Shown one piece after another: positions 24,954 through 32,602 of a stretch of 43,023 bases of DNA (within the stretch, counting starts at the first letter, position 1; every line of letters begins with the position of its first letter). Source of the stretch: Candidatus Blautia faecigallinarum (GTDB taxonomy: Bacteria > Bacillota > Clostridia > Lachnospirales > Lachnospiraceae); NCBI GenBank assembly GCA_019116385.1, contig DXBU01000058.1, positions 1 to 43,023 on the forward strand, given 5' to 3'. The notes beneath the pieces were generated by a model that saw only the letters and a program-made list of their open reading frames with translations, ran no database searches and was not told the DNA's origin. A program made the position numbers and the translations under genes.

Positions 24954-25403
24954 TCATTTCATTTTCATTACTTTTATTTTATGGGCATCTATCTGAAATA
25001 ATGCCATAACCGCCTGCTGAATATTCTGTACAGTCACAGAATTGTCCGCTCCTTCTGCGGCGATCAGCACTCCGGTAACCTTCGTTCCTTCTCCGGTATC
25101 AAATCCCATGGCGTCTTTTTCCTGTCCTGTCATTAAAAGCACCTGTACCCTTCCCACTCCTTCCACCTTCTCCAGAATAGACTCCAGTTTTTTCTCAAGA
25201 TCTGATCCCAGTGTCTCCTGCTCCTCCCCACTCTCCCAAAAGGATGCCTGTGTATCTTTGGGTTCCTCCTTTGCTGTAGGCAGAGAGAGTACCGCCAGAA
25301 GCAGTCCCAGGATCAGCAGCGCCGCCCACTGCTGCCATCCCATCTTCTTTAACAAGGATCTTATATTGATCTTTTCCGATTTCAAAGGATGCTTCCAGCT
25401 CAT
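24954..25403 (-). CDS. spoIIIAG: Stage III sporulation protein AG
   Basis: SpoIIIAG forms a large ring in the intermembrane space as part of the SpoIIIA-SpoIIQ complex. The 149-residue protein has a basic cytoplasmic start, one transmembrane helix (WAALLILGLLLAVLSLP), then a soluble ring domain with LEKKLESILEKVEGVGRVQVLLM and GVLIAAEGADNSVTVQNIQQAVMALF, as in the family. The ATG has AGGAGG seven bases upstream, so this start is firm. Its first 209 nt overlap the end of spoIIIAF in another frame. Confidence 0.93.
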   Translation of the reverse strand: MSWKHPLKSEKINIRSLLKKMGWQQWAALLILGLLLAVLSLPTAKEEPKDTQASFWESGEEQETLGSDLEKKLESILEKVEGVGRVQVLLMTGQEKDAMGFDTGEGTKVTGVLIAAEGADNSVTVQNIQQAVMALFQIDAHKIKVMKMK

Positions 25404-25833
25404 TCTCGATCCTCCTTTCCATTTCTTTATCTGGTTCTTCCTGAAAATACAGGAGCACTTCTATCCTCCCCTCTTCTATATCTACGGAGGCATCTGTAAG
25501 GGGTATTCCACTTTCTTTTAATTTCTCTGTGATCTTTTCTTTGCTCTCCCATTCATAGCCTTTTTCCAGATAAAACTCCTGAAGGTCCTTCAGCTCCTCC
25601 TTTTCCCTTAAGGCAGATTCCTCTTTATAATTCCTCTGGAACTCCTGCCACAGCTCCCCGCTTTTTCCAAATATAGAAAGTACCGGCGTGCTAAGCATGA
25701 TGATCAGCAAAAGGCCCATAAAAAAACGCACATAACGCTGGTATTTTCCATCCGGCACCAGGTGGAGGAGTGCTGTAAACAGGATGTAAAAAACCGCCAG
25801 GTTTCGGATCCACATATAAAGTTCTTCTTTCAC
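25195..25833 (-). CDS. spoIIIAF: Stage III sporulation protein AF, with extended tail overlapping spoIIIAG
   Basis: SpoIIIAF is a membrane protein of the SpoIIIA complex with an EscJ-like soluble domain. From the chosen GTG the protein has 212 residues. Two membrane helices lie near the N-terminus (WIRNLAVFYILFTALLHLVP, FFMGLLLIIMLSTPVLSIF). A Glu/Lys-rich helix and a ring-like domain (IPLTDASVDIEEGRIEVLLYF, ending near SFEIGKDQYKI) follow. About 50 further Gly/Ala/Ser-rich residues have no family look and are read from DNA that also encodes spoIIIAG. The GTG overlaps the spoIIIAE stop by 4 nt and has GGAGG six bases upstream. Confidence 0.88.
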   Translation of the reverse strand: MKEELYMWIRNLAVFYILFTALLHLVPDGKYQRYVRFFMGLLLIIMLSTPVLSIFGKSGELWQEFQRNYKEESALREKEELKDLQEFYLEKGYEWESKEKITEKLKESGIPLTDASVDIEEGRIEVLLYFQEEPDKEMERRIENELEASFEIGKDQYKILVKEDGMAAVGGAADPGTASGGTLSAYSKGGTQRYTGILLGEWGGAGDTGIRS

Positions 25834-27002
25834 GCCCCACCTCCAAAGCTTACTGCAAGGATCATAAAGGTCAGCATACATAAGACTTCCGCAGTGATCA
25901 TGATGCGCAGCAAAAGGGCACAGCCCTCTCCCATCGTCCCCAGACAGCCCACAATGCGCTTGTCAGATACAGGCTGGGCTGCCGCCGCCAGAAATTTATA
26001 GGACAAGGAAGTGACCATGCATCCCATCACCGGCCTGAGTCCTGTGAGAAGAAGAACAGCCAGCGCGGCGATCCCCAGGCTGTTCCTTACCAATACCGCA
26101 CTGGTCACCACCAGCTCGGTCACCATGTTTACCACATTGCCCACCCCCGGCAGAGCGGCAGCGGTCTTCCCCACCGCAGTCCGCTTCAGGGAATCAATCA
26201 CCGGGGCCACCATGGCCCTTACGATCTGCAGGCCTGCCACAAAGCCCAGAAGGGTTCTCAGGCCCCAGGATACCCCGGTATTTAAAAGTTCCGCTAATTT
26301 TCCCAGCATCTCCTCCCTGGACAAATGGTTCACCAGTTCCAAAAGGACATAGAGATTTACCGCCGGCAGGAGCAGTGTGAGAAGGGCCCACTGGATCAGC
26401 CAGACCAGCATCAGGATCCCCTGATAAAAAACGGCCGCTGTAGAGGCGCCTGAGGAAGCTGCCACGGCCATAAAATATGCCGGCGACAGCACCTGCATAA
26501 AGCCGGTAAGCCAGGTGAGGCTTTCTTTCAGGGATCCGCTCATATCCAAAAAGGATTCCATCAAAAGGATAAACAGCAGCAGATACACCACATAAAAACT
26601 TACCTCTGTGATCTGTCCGTTTTCAAAAACCGCCGCAAAATTTGCGAAGATCGCCGCGATCAGTACCAGCAGGAGGATCTGCAGAAACAGTTCTTTTTCT
26701 TTTTCAAAATAAGAAAAAAAGAGGCTGTGCAAAAGTTCCTGCACCGCCTCCTTTGAAAACGTTTCCTCTCCGCTGATCAGCTTTTTGGCCAATTCCAAAA
26801 AAGAAAAGCTGTCTTCCCCCAGCATCTCATCCATCATATCCTGTACCTGTGTAAGGTCCATTTCCCCCAGAAGTTCCTCTTCTATAGAGCTTTCCCCAAA
26901 AGCCTCCTCCCTCTGACCGTCTATTTCTGTCTCTCCATACACCGGCCGTACACTTATGCAGAGCAGAAAAAAAAGAAAAAAGAAAAAGCCCCTGACGCTC
27001 AT
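25830..27002 (-). CDS. spoIIIAE: Stage III sporulation protein AE
   Basis: SpoIIIAE is the large polytopic membrane component of the SpoIIIA complex and may form its pore. The 390-residue protein begins with a cleavable-type signal (FFFFLFFLLCISVRPVYG). An acidic region about residues 25-85 follows, then about eight hydrophobic spans, including LFLQILLLVLIAAIFANFAAV and YFMAVAASSGASTAAVFYQ. The LNTGVSWGLRTLLGFVAGLQIV and GVGNVVNMVTELVVTSAVLVRNSLG segments are family hallmarks. It overlaps spoIIIAD and spoIIIAF by 4 nt each. Confidence 0.94.
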   Translation of the reverse strand: MSVRGFFFFLFFLLCISVRPVYGETEIDGQREEAFGESSIEEELLGEMDLTQVQDMMDEMLGEDSFSFLELAKKLISGEETFSKEAVQELLHSLFFSYFEKEKELFLQILLLVLIAAIFANFAAVFENGQITEVSFYVVYLLLFILLMESFLDMSGSLKESLTWLTGFMQVLSPAYFMAVAASSGASTAAVFYQGILMLVWLIQWALLTLLLPAVNLYVLLELVNHLSREEMLGKLAELLNTGVSWGLRTLLGFVAGLQIVRAMVAPVIDSLKRTAVGKTAAALPGVGNVVNMVTELVVTSAVLVRNSLGIAALAVLLLTGLRPVMGCMVTSLSYKFLAAAAQPVSDKRIVGCLGTMGEGCALLLRIMITAEVLCMLTFMILAVSFGGGA

Positions 27003-27385
27003 ACCAGGAACTCCTCGATCGTATCTAATAAGGCCAATAAGATCGGCATACTCACCACCATAATAGACAATTTGCAGAACAGTTCGATCTGCGCTCCTGT
27101 GGCCTGGTGTCCGGCGTCCTTACAGATCCCGGAGGTAAACTGGCCGATATAGGTGATCCCGATCATCTTCATCAAAGCGGCCACATATTCGCTGTTGATA
27201 GGAAGGCTCTCCCGGATCCTTCCCACAGCCTGAAACAGATAGTTCAATTTTCCCACAGCCAGAGCCAGGATCAGGATCCCGATCCCCATGGTGATAAAAC
27301 AGGCATATTCGGGCTTTGTCCCTTTCAGCAAGAATCCCAGCATCACACCGCCTGCTCCTAAAAGAGAGATTTTTATAATGTCCAT
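26999..27385 (-). CDS. spoIIIAD: Stage III sporulation protein AD
   Basis: SpoIIIAD is a small membrane protein related to SpoIIIAC and required for sigma-G activity. The 128 residues contain about four hydrophobic spans (ISLLGAGGVMLGFLLKG, YACFITMGIGILILALAVG, IGITYIGQFTSGICKDAGHQ, LSIMVVSMPILLALLDTI). The GICKDAGHQATGAQIELFCKL stretch is characteristic. It starts 8 nt after spoIIIAC and overlaps spoIIIAE by 4 nt. Confidence 0.94.
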   Translation of the reverse strand: MDIIKISLLGAGGVMLGFLLKGTKPEYACFITMGIGILILALAVGKLNYLFQAVGRIRESLPINSEYVAALMKMIGITYIGQFTSGICKDAGHQATGAQIELFCKLSIMVVSMPILLALLDTIEEFLV

Positions 27386-27393
27386 ACTGCCTC

Positions 27394-27588
27394 CTATAAA
27401 GTGAATAACTGCTGAATGCTTTCAAAGAGGTCATAAATATAAGGAACGATCCAGAACAGTACGATCAATAATCCGGCAAGGCTGACCAGAAAAGCCTGTT
27501 CTTCCCTGCCGCTGTGCTTTAGTATCTGGGAGAGAACAGAGACCAGGATACCCACCGCTGCGATTTTGAATATGATAGTGACTTCCAA
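27394..27588 (-). CDS. spoIIIAC: Stage III sporulation protein AC (TTG start)
   Basis: SpoIIIAC is a 64-residue two-helix membrane protein of the SpoIIIA complex. The sequence TIIFKIAAVGILVSVLSQIL, a short KHSGREEQAF loop, then LVSLAGLLIVLFWIVPYIYDLF matches the family. The frame is open well upstream into spoIIIAB, but only the TTG at 27588 has AGGAGG five bases upstream and gives the family length. Automated calls may start it too early or miss it. Confidence 0.88.
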   Translation of the reverse strand: MEVTIIFKIAAVGILVSVLSQILKHSGREEQAFLVSLAGLLIVLFWIVPYIYDLFESIQQLFTL

Positions 27589-27611
27589 CTGTTCCTCCTT
27601 TCCCCATCGGA

Positions 27612-28130
27612 TCACCAGATCAGTACAGCAAGCAAGATCCCTCCCATGATTCCAAGGCTTTGATAAATCTTTTTCTTCCCGGGCATTTGCTCCTGGAGTT
27701 CCCTGATAGACCGCTGCACCTCCCACTGGTACAATTCCAGCTGTTTGATCTGCATGGCAAGGTCCAGATATCCCAGGTGGGCTCCCAGCGCATACAGGTC
27801 TTCCTCTTCCTCCCGGGAAAGCCCTGCATCTGCCAGCTTCTCCCTGGCACATTCCCGGAAGATGTCCTCAAAGGGCCGGCAGGAGGCGGACTGCATCCGT
27901 CTGGCTGTTTCTTTTAAAAAATCCCGGTATTCTCCCTGCATTTTTCCTGCTGCTCCTTCAAAGGCCTCCCAAAGAGAAGCGTTCCCATACTGGATCTCTC
28001 CCTTTAATAAGACCGACATCCTGTGAAGCTGCCGCAGCGCTTTTTCCCGTCTTGTAAGGGCAAAGCTTTGGGAAAAACCGATCCCGGATCCTGCCGCAAC
28101 GATCAGAAGGATCCCAAAGAGCTTCAGCAT
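27612..28130 (-). CDS. spoIIIAB: Stage III sporulation protein AB
   Basis: SpoIIIAB is a 172-residue membrane protein with a T2SS GspF-like helical domain. It has an N-terminal helix (FGILLIVAAGSGIGFSQSF), a soluble helical bundle (RREKALRQLHRMSVLLKGEIQYG, LWEAFEGAAGKM) and a C-terminal helix (IYQSLGIMGGILLAVLI), the family layout. It overlaps spoIIIAA by 7 nt and is followed 23 nt later by spoIIIAC. Confidence 0.93.
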   Translation of the reverse strand: MLKLFGILLIVAAGSGIGFSQSFALTRREKALRQLHRMSVLLKGEIQYGNASLWEAFEGAAGKMQGEYRDFLKETARRMQSASCRPFEDIFRECAREKLADAGLSREEEEDLYALGAHLGYLDLAMQIKQLELYQWEVQRSIRELQEQMPGKKKIYQSLGIMGGILLAVLIW

Positions 28131-29044
28131 GCTCTTCCTTTTCCGTCAAAAATCCCTTCTACTACCCCGGCACGGTCCTGCCTTCCCAGAAGGATAAAAC
28201 GTTCAAACACATCCATTTCCAAAAGCTTCTGGAACAGGGGCTGCTGTGCAATATCCTCAAGGGTGTTTCCGTGAGCTGTGGCGATCAGCTTACAGCCGCT
28301 GTGTATCACCGCTTCCACTGCTTTAAAATCTTCTTCTCCGCCCAGCTCGTCCACTGCTACCACAGCCGGAGACATGGAACGGATGAGCATCTGCATTCCC
28401 TCAGCCTTGGGGCATCCGTCCAGAATATCCGTACGCTCTCCCAGATCATTCTGGGGCACGCCCTGGTAGCATCCGGCAAGTTCGCTCCGCTCATCCACAA
28501 CGCCCACCGTCATTCCCGGAACACCCTTCCTTCCATTGCTGATCTGCCGGATAATATCCCGAAGAAGAGTGGTTTTTCCGCATCTGGGGGGAGAAATGAT
28601 CAAGGTATGGGCTACCCAGTCTTTCTTTTGGATATAGGGCATCACTTCATCGGCGCACCCTTTGATCTGATGGGCCAGCCGTACATTGATACAGGAAATA
28701 TATTTCATTCCCTGGATCTGATTTCCGTTCAGGATCACTTTGCCTGTGACCCCTACGCGGTGGCCTCCCTGGACACTTAAAAATCCCTGTCTTACCTCAT
28801 CCTCATAGGCATATAAAGAGTAGCCGCTTACATATTCCAATGTTTCTTTTAAATCTTCCCTTGTAACCAGGTAGGGTTCGGTTTCCTTTCTTTTCAGAAA
28901 GCATTCCCCGCCGTCATAAGTCAAAAACAACGGTCTCCCTACCCGGAGGCGTATTTCATATAATTTATCATAATCAAGCTCAGCTTCCGCAAGAAGCCGG
29001 CGGATATTTCCCGCGAACAGGTTCTGGATCTGCTCCGCTTCCAT
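28124..29044 (-). CDS. spoIIIAA: Stage III sporulation protein AA (ATPase)
   Basis: SpoIIIAA is a secretion-type ATPase thought to power the SpoIIIA channel. From the chosen ATG it has 306 residues. LYEIRLRVGRPLFL and GYSLYAYEDEVRQGFLSVQGGHRVGVTGKV are conserved N-terminal motifs. Walker A is ISPPRCGKTTLLRDI; VGVVDERSELAGCYQG and AVVAVDELGGEEDFKAVE (Walker B) follow. The ATG at 29044 stands 11 nt after AGGAGG; a GTG four codons upstream lies almost on top of the Shine-Dalgarno and is less likely. It opens the spoIIIA operon 45 nt after the preceding gene. Confidence 0.93.
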   Translation of the reverse strand: MEAEQIQNLFAGNIRRLLAEAELDYDKLYEIRLRVGRPLFLTYDGGECFLKRKETEPYLVTREDLKETLEYVSGYSLYAYEDEVRQGFLSVQGGHRVGVTGKVILNGNQIQGMKYISCINVRLAHQIKGCADEVMPYIQKKDWVAHTLIISPPRCGKTTLLRDIIRQISNGRKGVPGMTVGVVDERSELAGCYQGVPQNDLGERTDILDGCPKAEGMQMLIRSMSPAVVAVDELGGEEDFKAVEAVIHSGCKLIATAHGNTLEDIAQQPLFQKLLEMDVFERFILLGRQDRAGVVEGIFDGKGRAC

Positions 29045-29067
29045 CTGCCGCAACACCTCCTACTTTT

Positions 29068-29075
29068 AATATATG
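29068..29075 (-). promoter_or_regulatory. Possible sigma-E -10 element for spoIIIA
   Basis: CATATATT on the minus strand resembles the sigma-E -10 (CATACANT-like) and lies about 25 nt before the spoIIIAA start. The -35 region about 14 nt upstream is a poor match, so this is a weak call. The sigma-E dependence of spoIIIA is known from B. subtilis. Confidence 0.25.
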
Positions 29076-29089
29076 TGGACAATCCTGAT

Positions 29090-30208
29090 TTAGTACCCGT
29101 TATCCATTTTTGCCAGGCTCAATTTCAGCACCCGGTCCACAATGTTCATAGACGAAGCCCGATACGCATAGGCAGCCGACTCAAACAATACATACAGATC
29201 GTCACCCTCTACAAAAATCTGCTCCATGCGTTCCGGAAAACGATAGCTTACTGCTGAATTTTCATTTACATATAATCTGGTATTAGACTGTTCATAAAAC
29301 ACCAGCCGTGAGGGAAGGATGCCAAAGGAATGGGAAAGGAGAAGCTTATCGTGATAAAAGGCCATTCCCTGGGCCTGTTCGGATATTTCGGAGTAATCCA
29401 AAGGGATGGCCATCTCAAAATCCATTCCCAGACTGTCGTCCAGCCTGACTGACAGATATCCCTCCTCGTCCAGGGCATATCTGGCGATGACGCTTTCGGA
29501 ATATTCCATAAAGCAGCCTACATACAGGCTCCCCTCATAAAAGGTCATAAAGGAATCCCGAAGGATCCCGTACAAACTGCAGGCCTGCCGGATCTCCACC
29601 GGCCTTCCCACACTTTCATAATCATATGCCTCGATGGAATCCATGGATATGCTGACCGCCTCTGCGATCCCGGTCTCGTTGGATGAATACCATAAGATCT
29701 CATGTTCCCAGTCATAGGCAAGGCCGCCCACATGAGGTTTTCCCGGAAGGACCACTTCTTTTAAAAAATTATGGGTCTCTTTATCGATCACATAGATCAC
29801 CGAGTTGTGCTGTTTTGTATGGCAGTAGGCACTGACCAGCACATAGTCCGGCGTCACCGCCAGCCCCTGGGGCGTCATGGAAGTGCACACTGCCTGGGCA
29901 GTACCGGCCTCTGTGAGAAATGTTCTGGTGGAATTCAGGCCCGGGATCACATAGGTCCCGTATTCCAGTTCCTCTTTTCTGTCTTCAAAAGCAAAGTCCG
30001 ACAATTCTTCCCAGGAGGAAAGCATCTGGATCTGCCCGCGAAGAGAGTATATCGCCCCCTCCCGGCTGGTCTCCTGGGATCTTACCGGCGGCTCGGTGCG
30101 TCCTCTATATAGAAAGGCATAGCCAAAATATGCCAGAGCGATCACGACTAAGATCAGCAGCCCATTTATGATAAATCTTATGGCCAGTCCCTTTCTCTCT
30201 TTACTCAT
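29090..30208 (-). CDS. Membrane-anchored protein of unknown function, possible beta-propeller
   Basis: I do not recognise a named family. From the chosen ATG the protein has 372 residues: one N-terminal transmembrane helix (FIINGLLILVVIALAYFGYAF) and an extracellular domain of about 330 residues. Repeated short strands recall a beta-propeller: GLAVTPDYVLVSAYCHTKQHNSVIYVID, GKPHVGGLAYDWEHEILWYSS, AQGMAFYHDKLLLSHSFGI. These phrases resemble NHL/YncE-like or SMP-30-type blades, but a fold search is needed. The frame is open 68 codons further upstream across the phosphopantetheinyl transferase gene; those residues look spurious. An AGGTGAAGGAG region precedes the ATG at 30208. It lies between the transferase and spoIIIAA. 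Confidence 0.7.
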   Translation of the reverse strand: MSKERKGLAIRFIINGLLILVVIALAYFGYAFLYRGRTEPPVRSQETSREGAIYSLRGQIQMLSSWEELSDFAFEDRKEELEYGTYVIPGLNSTRTFLTEAGTAQAVCTSMTPQGLAVTPDYVLVSAYCHTKQHNSVIYVIDKETHNFLKEVVLPGKPHVGGLAYDWEHEILWYSSNETGIAEAVSISMDSIEAYDYESVGRPVEIRQACSLYGILRDSFMTFYEGSLYVGCFMEYSESVIARYALDEEGYLSVRLDDSLGMDFEMAIPLDYSEISEQAQGMAFYHDKLLLSHSFGILPSRLVFYEQSNTRLYVNENSAVSYRFPERMEQIFVEGDDLYVLFESAAYAYRASSMNIVDRVLKLSLAKMDNGY

Positions 30209-30228
30209 TCTCTCCTTCACCTGCATCT

Positions 30229-30777
30229 TTATAAATCTAGCACTTCTACATATTCCCACTGTATTTCCATCTTTTCTCTGCCCCACACAGCAACGGTATA
30301 CCCTTGACGGAATTCCGTCACGGCATGCCAGCCTTCCTCCATGGGAATGCGTGTAAAATCCATAGAAAGGCCCTGGCCTGTCCATTTTACATAGGCTTCC
30401 CTGGCTGCCCATTCCCGGAAAAATTCCTGCTCCAGCCTGGGAGATCCCAGGATTTCCAGCCGCCGGGACTCCGGCACCATGCGTTTCAGCATACGGTCAT
30501 ACTTTGCCTTCCTATGCTCCTGGATGTCAATCCCCACCTCCTGGCGGGAAAAAATACAAAGGACATATTTCCCCGAATGGCTGATATTATAATGGATTCC
30601 CGGAAGATCCGCAAAAAAAGGTTTCCCCTGGGGGCCCTTCTTTCTTGGCTGTGCAGAAAGTTTCCTGCCGGTTTCCTTTAAAAGAGCCGCTTCCAGCAGT
30701 TTCTCCCCAACAAAATGCTCTCTATTTTTGCCCTGGTATTTTTCCGGAATGGCTGTATAATAAATAACCGCTTTCAC
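30229..30777 (-). CDS. 4'-phosphopantetheinyl transferase (Sfp superfamily)
   Basis: This enzyme moves phosphopantetheine from CoA to the conserved Ser of carrier proteins. The 182-residue protein shows the Sfp-type motifs HYNISHSGKYVLCIFS, the Mg-binding VGIDIQEHRKAKYD and FREWAAREAYVKWTGQGL (WxxKEA-like, with EA-Y-K). It is shorter than Sfp (about 224) but within the range of clostridial members. It overlaps the helicase stop by 4 nt. It may charge the AcpP encoded 11 kb away; a short AcpS was not seen in the window. Confidence 0.88.
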   Translation of the reverse strand: MKAVIYYTAIPEKYQGKNREHFVGEKLLEAALLKETGRKLSAQPRKKGPQGKPFFADLPGIHYNISHSGKYVLCIFSRQEVGIDIQEHRKAKYDRMLKRMVPESRRLEILGSPRLEQEFFREWAAREAYVKWTGQGLSMDFTRIPMEEGWHAVTEFRQGYTVAVWGREKMEIQWEYVEVLDL

Positions 30778-32600
30778 ATGCCTGCCTCCTCTAAAAACCT
30801 GGACGGCTCCCGTTCTCTTTCATACTGCTGCTTTACATAGCATAAGGTGAGCTTCTTTCTGGCCCGGGTCATCCCCACATAAAAAAGACGCCGTTCTTCT
30901 TCCATCGCTTCCTGCAGCACTGCCTTCTTATAAGGGATGCTCCCTTCGTTTACATTCAGGATATATACCTGGTCGTATTCCAGCCCTTTGGATCCGTGAA
31001 GGGTCATGATCCACACGCCTTGTGGTTTTCCCTCCTGCTTTTTTGCCTGTTCTGTGAGTTTTTTGGTATATTCCTCTATGTAGTTTTCCCATTCCGCCAG
31101 GGTTTTCATTCCTTTGGCGCTTTCCATCAGCCGGTCCAGTATTTCCGTAAGTTCTTCCGGCTTCATTTTTCGGTACTGGGCGTATTCGAAAAGATACTCC
31201 TGGTATCCCATACCCTGCCGGATAAAATTCATTCCTGCATAAGGGGGCAGGGTTCCCAATATTTTCAAATGGGTTTCCAGGGTAGTCAGCCGGTCGCACA
31301 TCCAGTCCTTGTCCTTATAATATTCCCGAAGCCGTTCAAAAGATATCGTACTCTCCGTAAGCGCTTCTCTGGAAAGATAGCGGTTGGGGCGGTTCATAAC
31401 CTCCAGAAAATTTTTTCTGGTGTGTTCCCCTGCCGCCAGATGAAGATAGGCAAGCATATTTCTGCAGATCCAGTGCCTGAATAGATTGGGAAGCTGTTCT
31501 TTCATGGTAAATGGAACCTGATATTCCATTAGCGCGCTTATAAGCCCCTCTGCCTCCTGATTGGTCCGCAGAAGAAGCGCTGTATCTTCGATCTTTTCCC
31601 CTTTTTCCAGACGGTTTTTCAAAGCTTTCACCACTTCCAGATACTCTTCCCGTGGGTTTTGGTATTCCATTAAGGAAACAGGAGCTCCTTTTTCATTTGG
31701 TGTGGAAAGTTCTTTTTTAAACCGCTTCTGGTTGTGTCCGATCACTTTCATAGCGGTTTCCAGGATGTTTTTGCTGCACCGGTAGTTTACATTCAGCAAA
31801 ACCCGCTCCGCCTTGGGATAGTCTTTGGTAAAGTTCAGCATGATCTCCGGGCGGGCTCCCCGGAAATGGTAGATGGATTGATCATCGTCTCCCACAATAA
31901 ACAGATTGTCCAAAGGAGCAGCCAAAAGTTTCACGATGTCATACTGGAGCCGGTTGATATCCTGAAATTCATCCACCAGTATATAGGGAAAGCGTTTTTG
32001 CCAGGCGGAAAGGATATCTTTCCTTTCTTTAAAAAGCTCATAACAGTACAAAAGCATATCGTCAAAATCCAGTTTCCGCTTTTCCCTGCATATCCTGGTG
32101 TATTCTCTGTACATGACCCGGAATACCTCATCCGGACAGCTTGTGGAATAATAATGCTCCAGGGAAATACGGTTTCCCTTCACAACGCTGATCTCCTTGA
32201 TCAGTTCTTCACAGAAATCCCCCTCTTCACATAATTCTCCCGCATGCTCCTGGGCGAGCTCATGAAGGATCCCGTATTTTTCCTCCTCGGAAAGAATATT
32301 CCCGGCTCCCAAGTGATAGGCCTGCCGTAAGATCCCATAAAACACCCCGTGAAAGGTGCCAAAGGTAACCGATGTGGATCCTGTCCCCATAAACCGCAGA
32401 AATCTCTCCTTCATCTCCCTGGCTGCGGCTCTGGAAAAAGTCACAACTAAAATAGAGGAAGGGGGGATCTTCCCGTCACGGATCATATATGCAGTTCTCT
32501 CTACGATTACGGAAGTTTTCCCCGAACCGGGGCCTGCCAGGACCATCATCGGCCCCGACAGGTGAGCGATCGCTCTTTTTTGAGATGGATTTCTATTCAT
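30774..32600 (-). CDS. UvrD/PcrA-like superfamily 1 DNA helicase
   Basis: The 608-residue protein is a 3'-5' SF1A helicase. Motifs in order are I AGPGSGKTSVIVERTAYMI, Ia LVVTFSRAAAREMKERF, II ILVDEFQDINRLQYDIV, III VGDDDQSIYHFRGA, IV NVNYRCSKNI, V IMTLHGSKGLEYDQVYILNVNEG and VI EEERRLFYVGMTRARKKL. It is about 100 residues shorter than PcrA/UvrD, and the C-terminal RNAP-binding tail is lacking, so it is a paralogue, not clearly PcrA. It starts 2 nt after gltX and overlaps the transferase by 4 nt. Confidence 0.92.
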   Translation of the reverse strand: MNRNPSQKRAIAHLSGPMMVLAGPGSGKTSVIVERTAYMIRDGKIPPSSILVVTFSRAAAREMKERFLRFMGTGSTSVTFGTFHGVFYGILRQAYHLGAGNILSEEEKYGILHELAQEHAGELCEEGDFCEELIKEISVVKGNRISLEHYYSTSCPDEVFRVMYREYTRICREKRKLDFDDMLLYCYELFKERKDILSAWQKRFPYILVDEFQDINRLQYDIVKLLAAPLDNLFIVGDDDQSIYHFRGARPEIMLNFTKDYPKAERVLLNVNYRCSKNILETAMKVIGHNQKRFKKELSTPNEKGAPVSLMEYQNPREEYLEVVKALKNRLEKGEKIEDTALLLRTNQEAEGLISALMEYQVPFTMKEQLPNLFRHWICRNMLAYLHLAAGEHTRKNFLEVMNRPNRYLSREALTESTISFERLREYYKDKDWMCDRLTTLETHLKILGTLPPYAGMNFIRQGMGYQEYLFEYAQYRKMKPEELTEILDRLMESAKGMKTLAEWENYIEEYTKKLTEQAKKQEGKPQGVWIMTLHGSKGLEYDQVYILNVNEGSIPYKKAVLQEAMEEERRLFYVGMTRARKKLTLCYVKQQYEREREPSRFLEEAGM

Positions 32601-32602
32601 AT

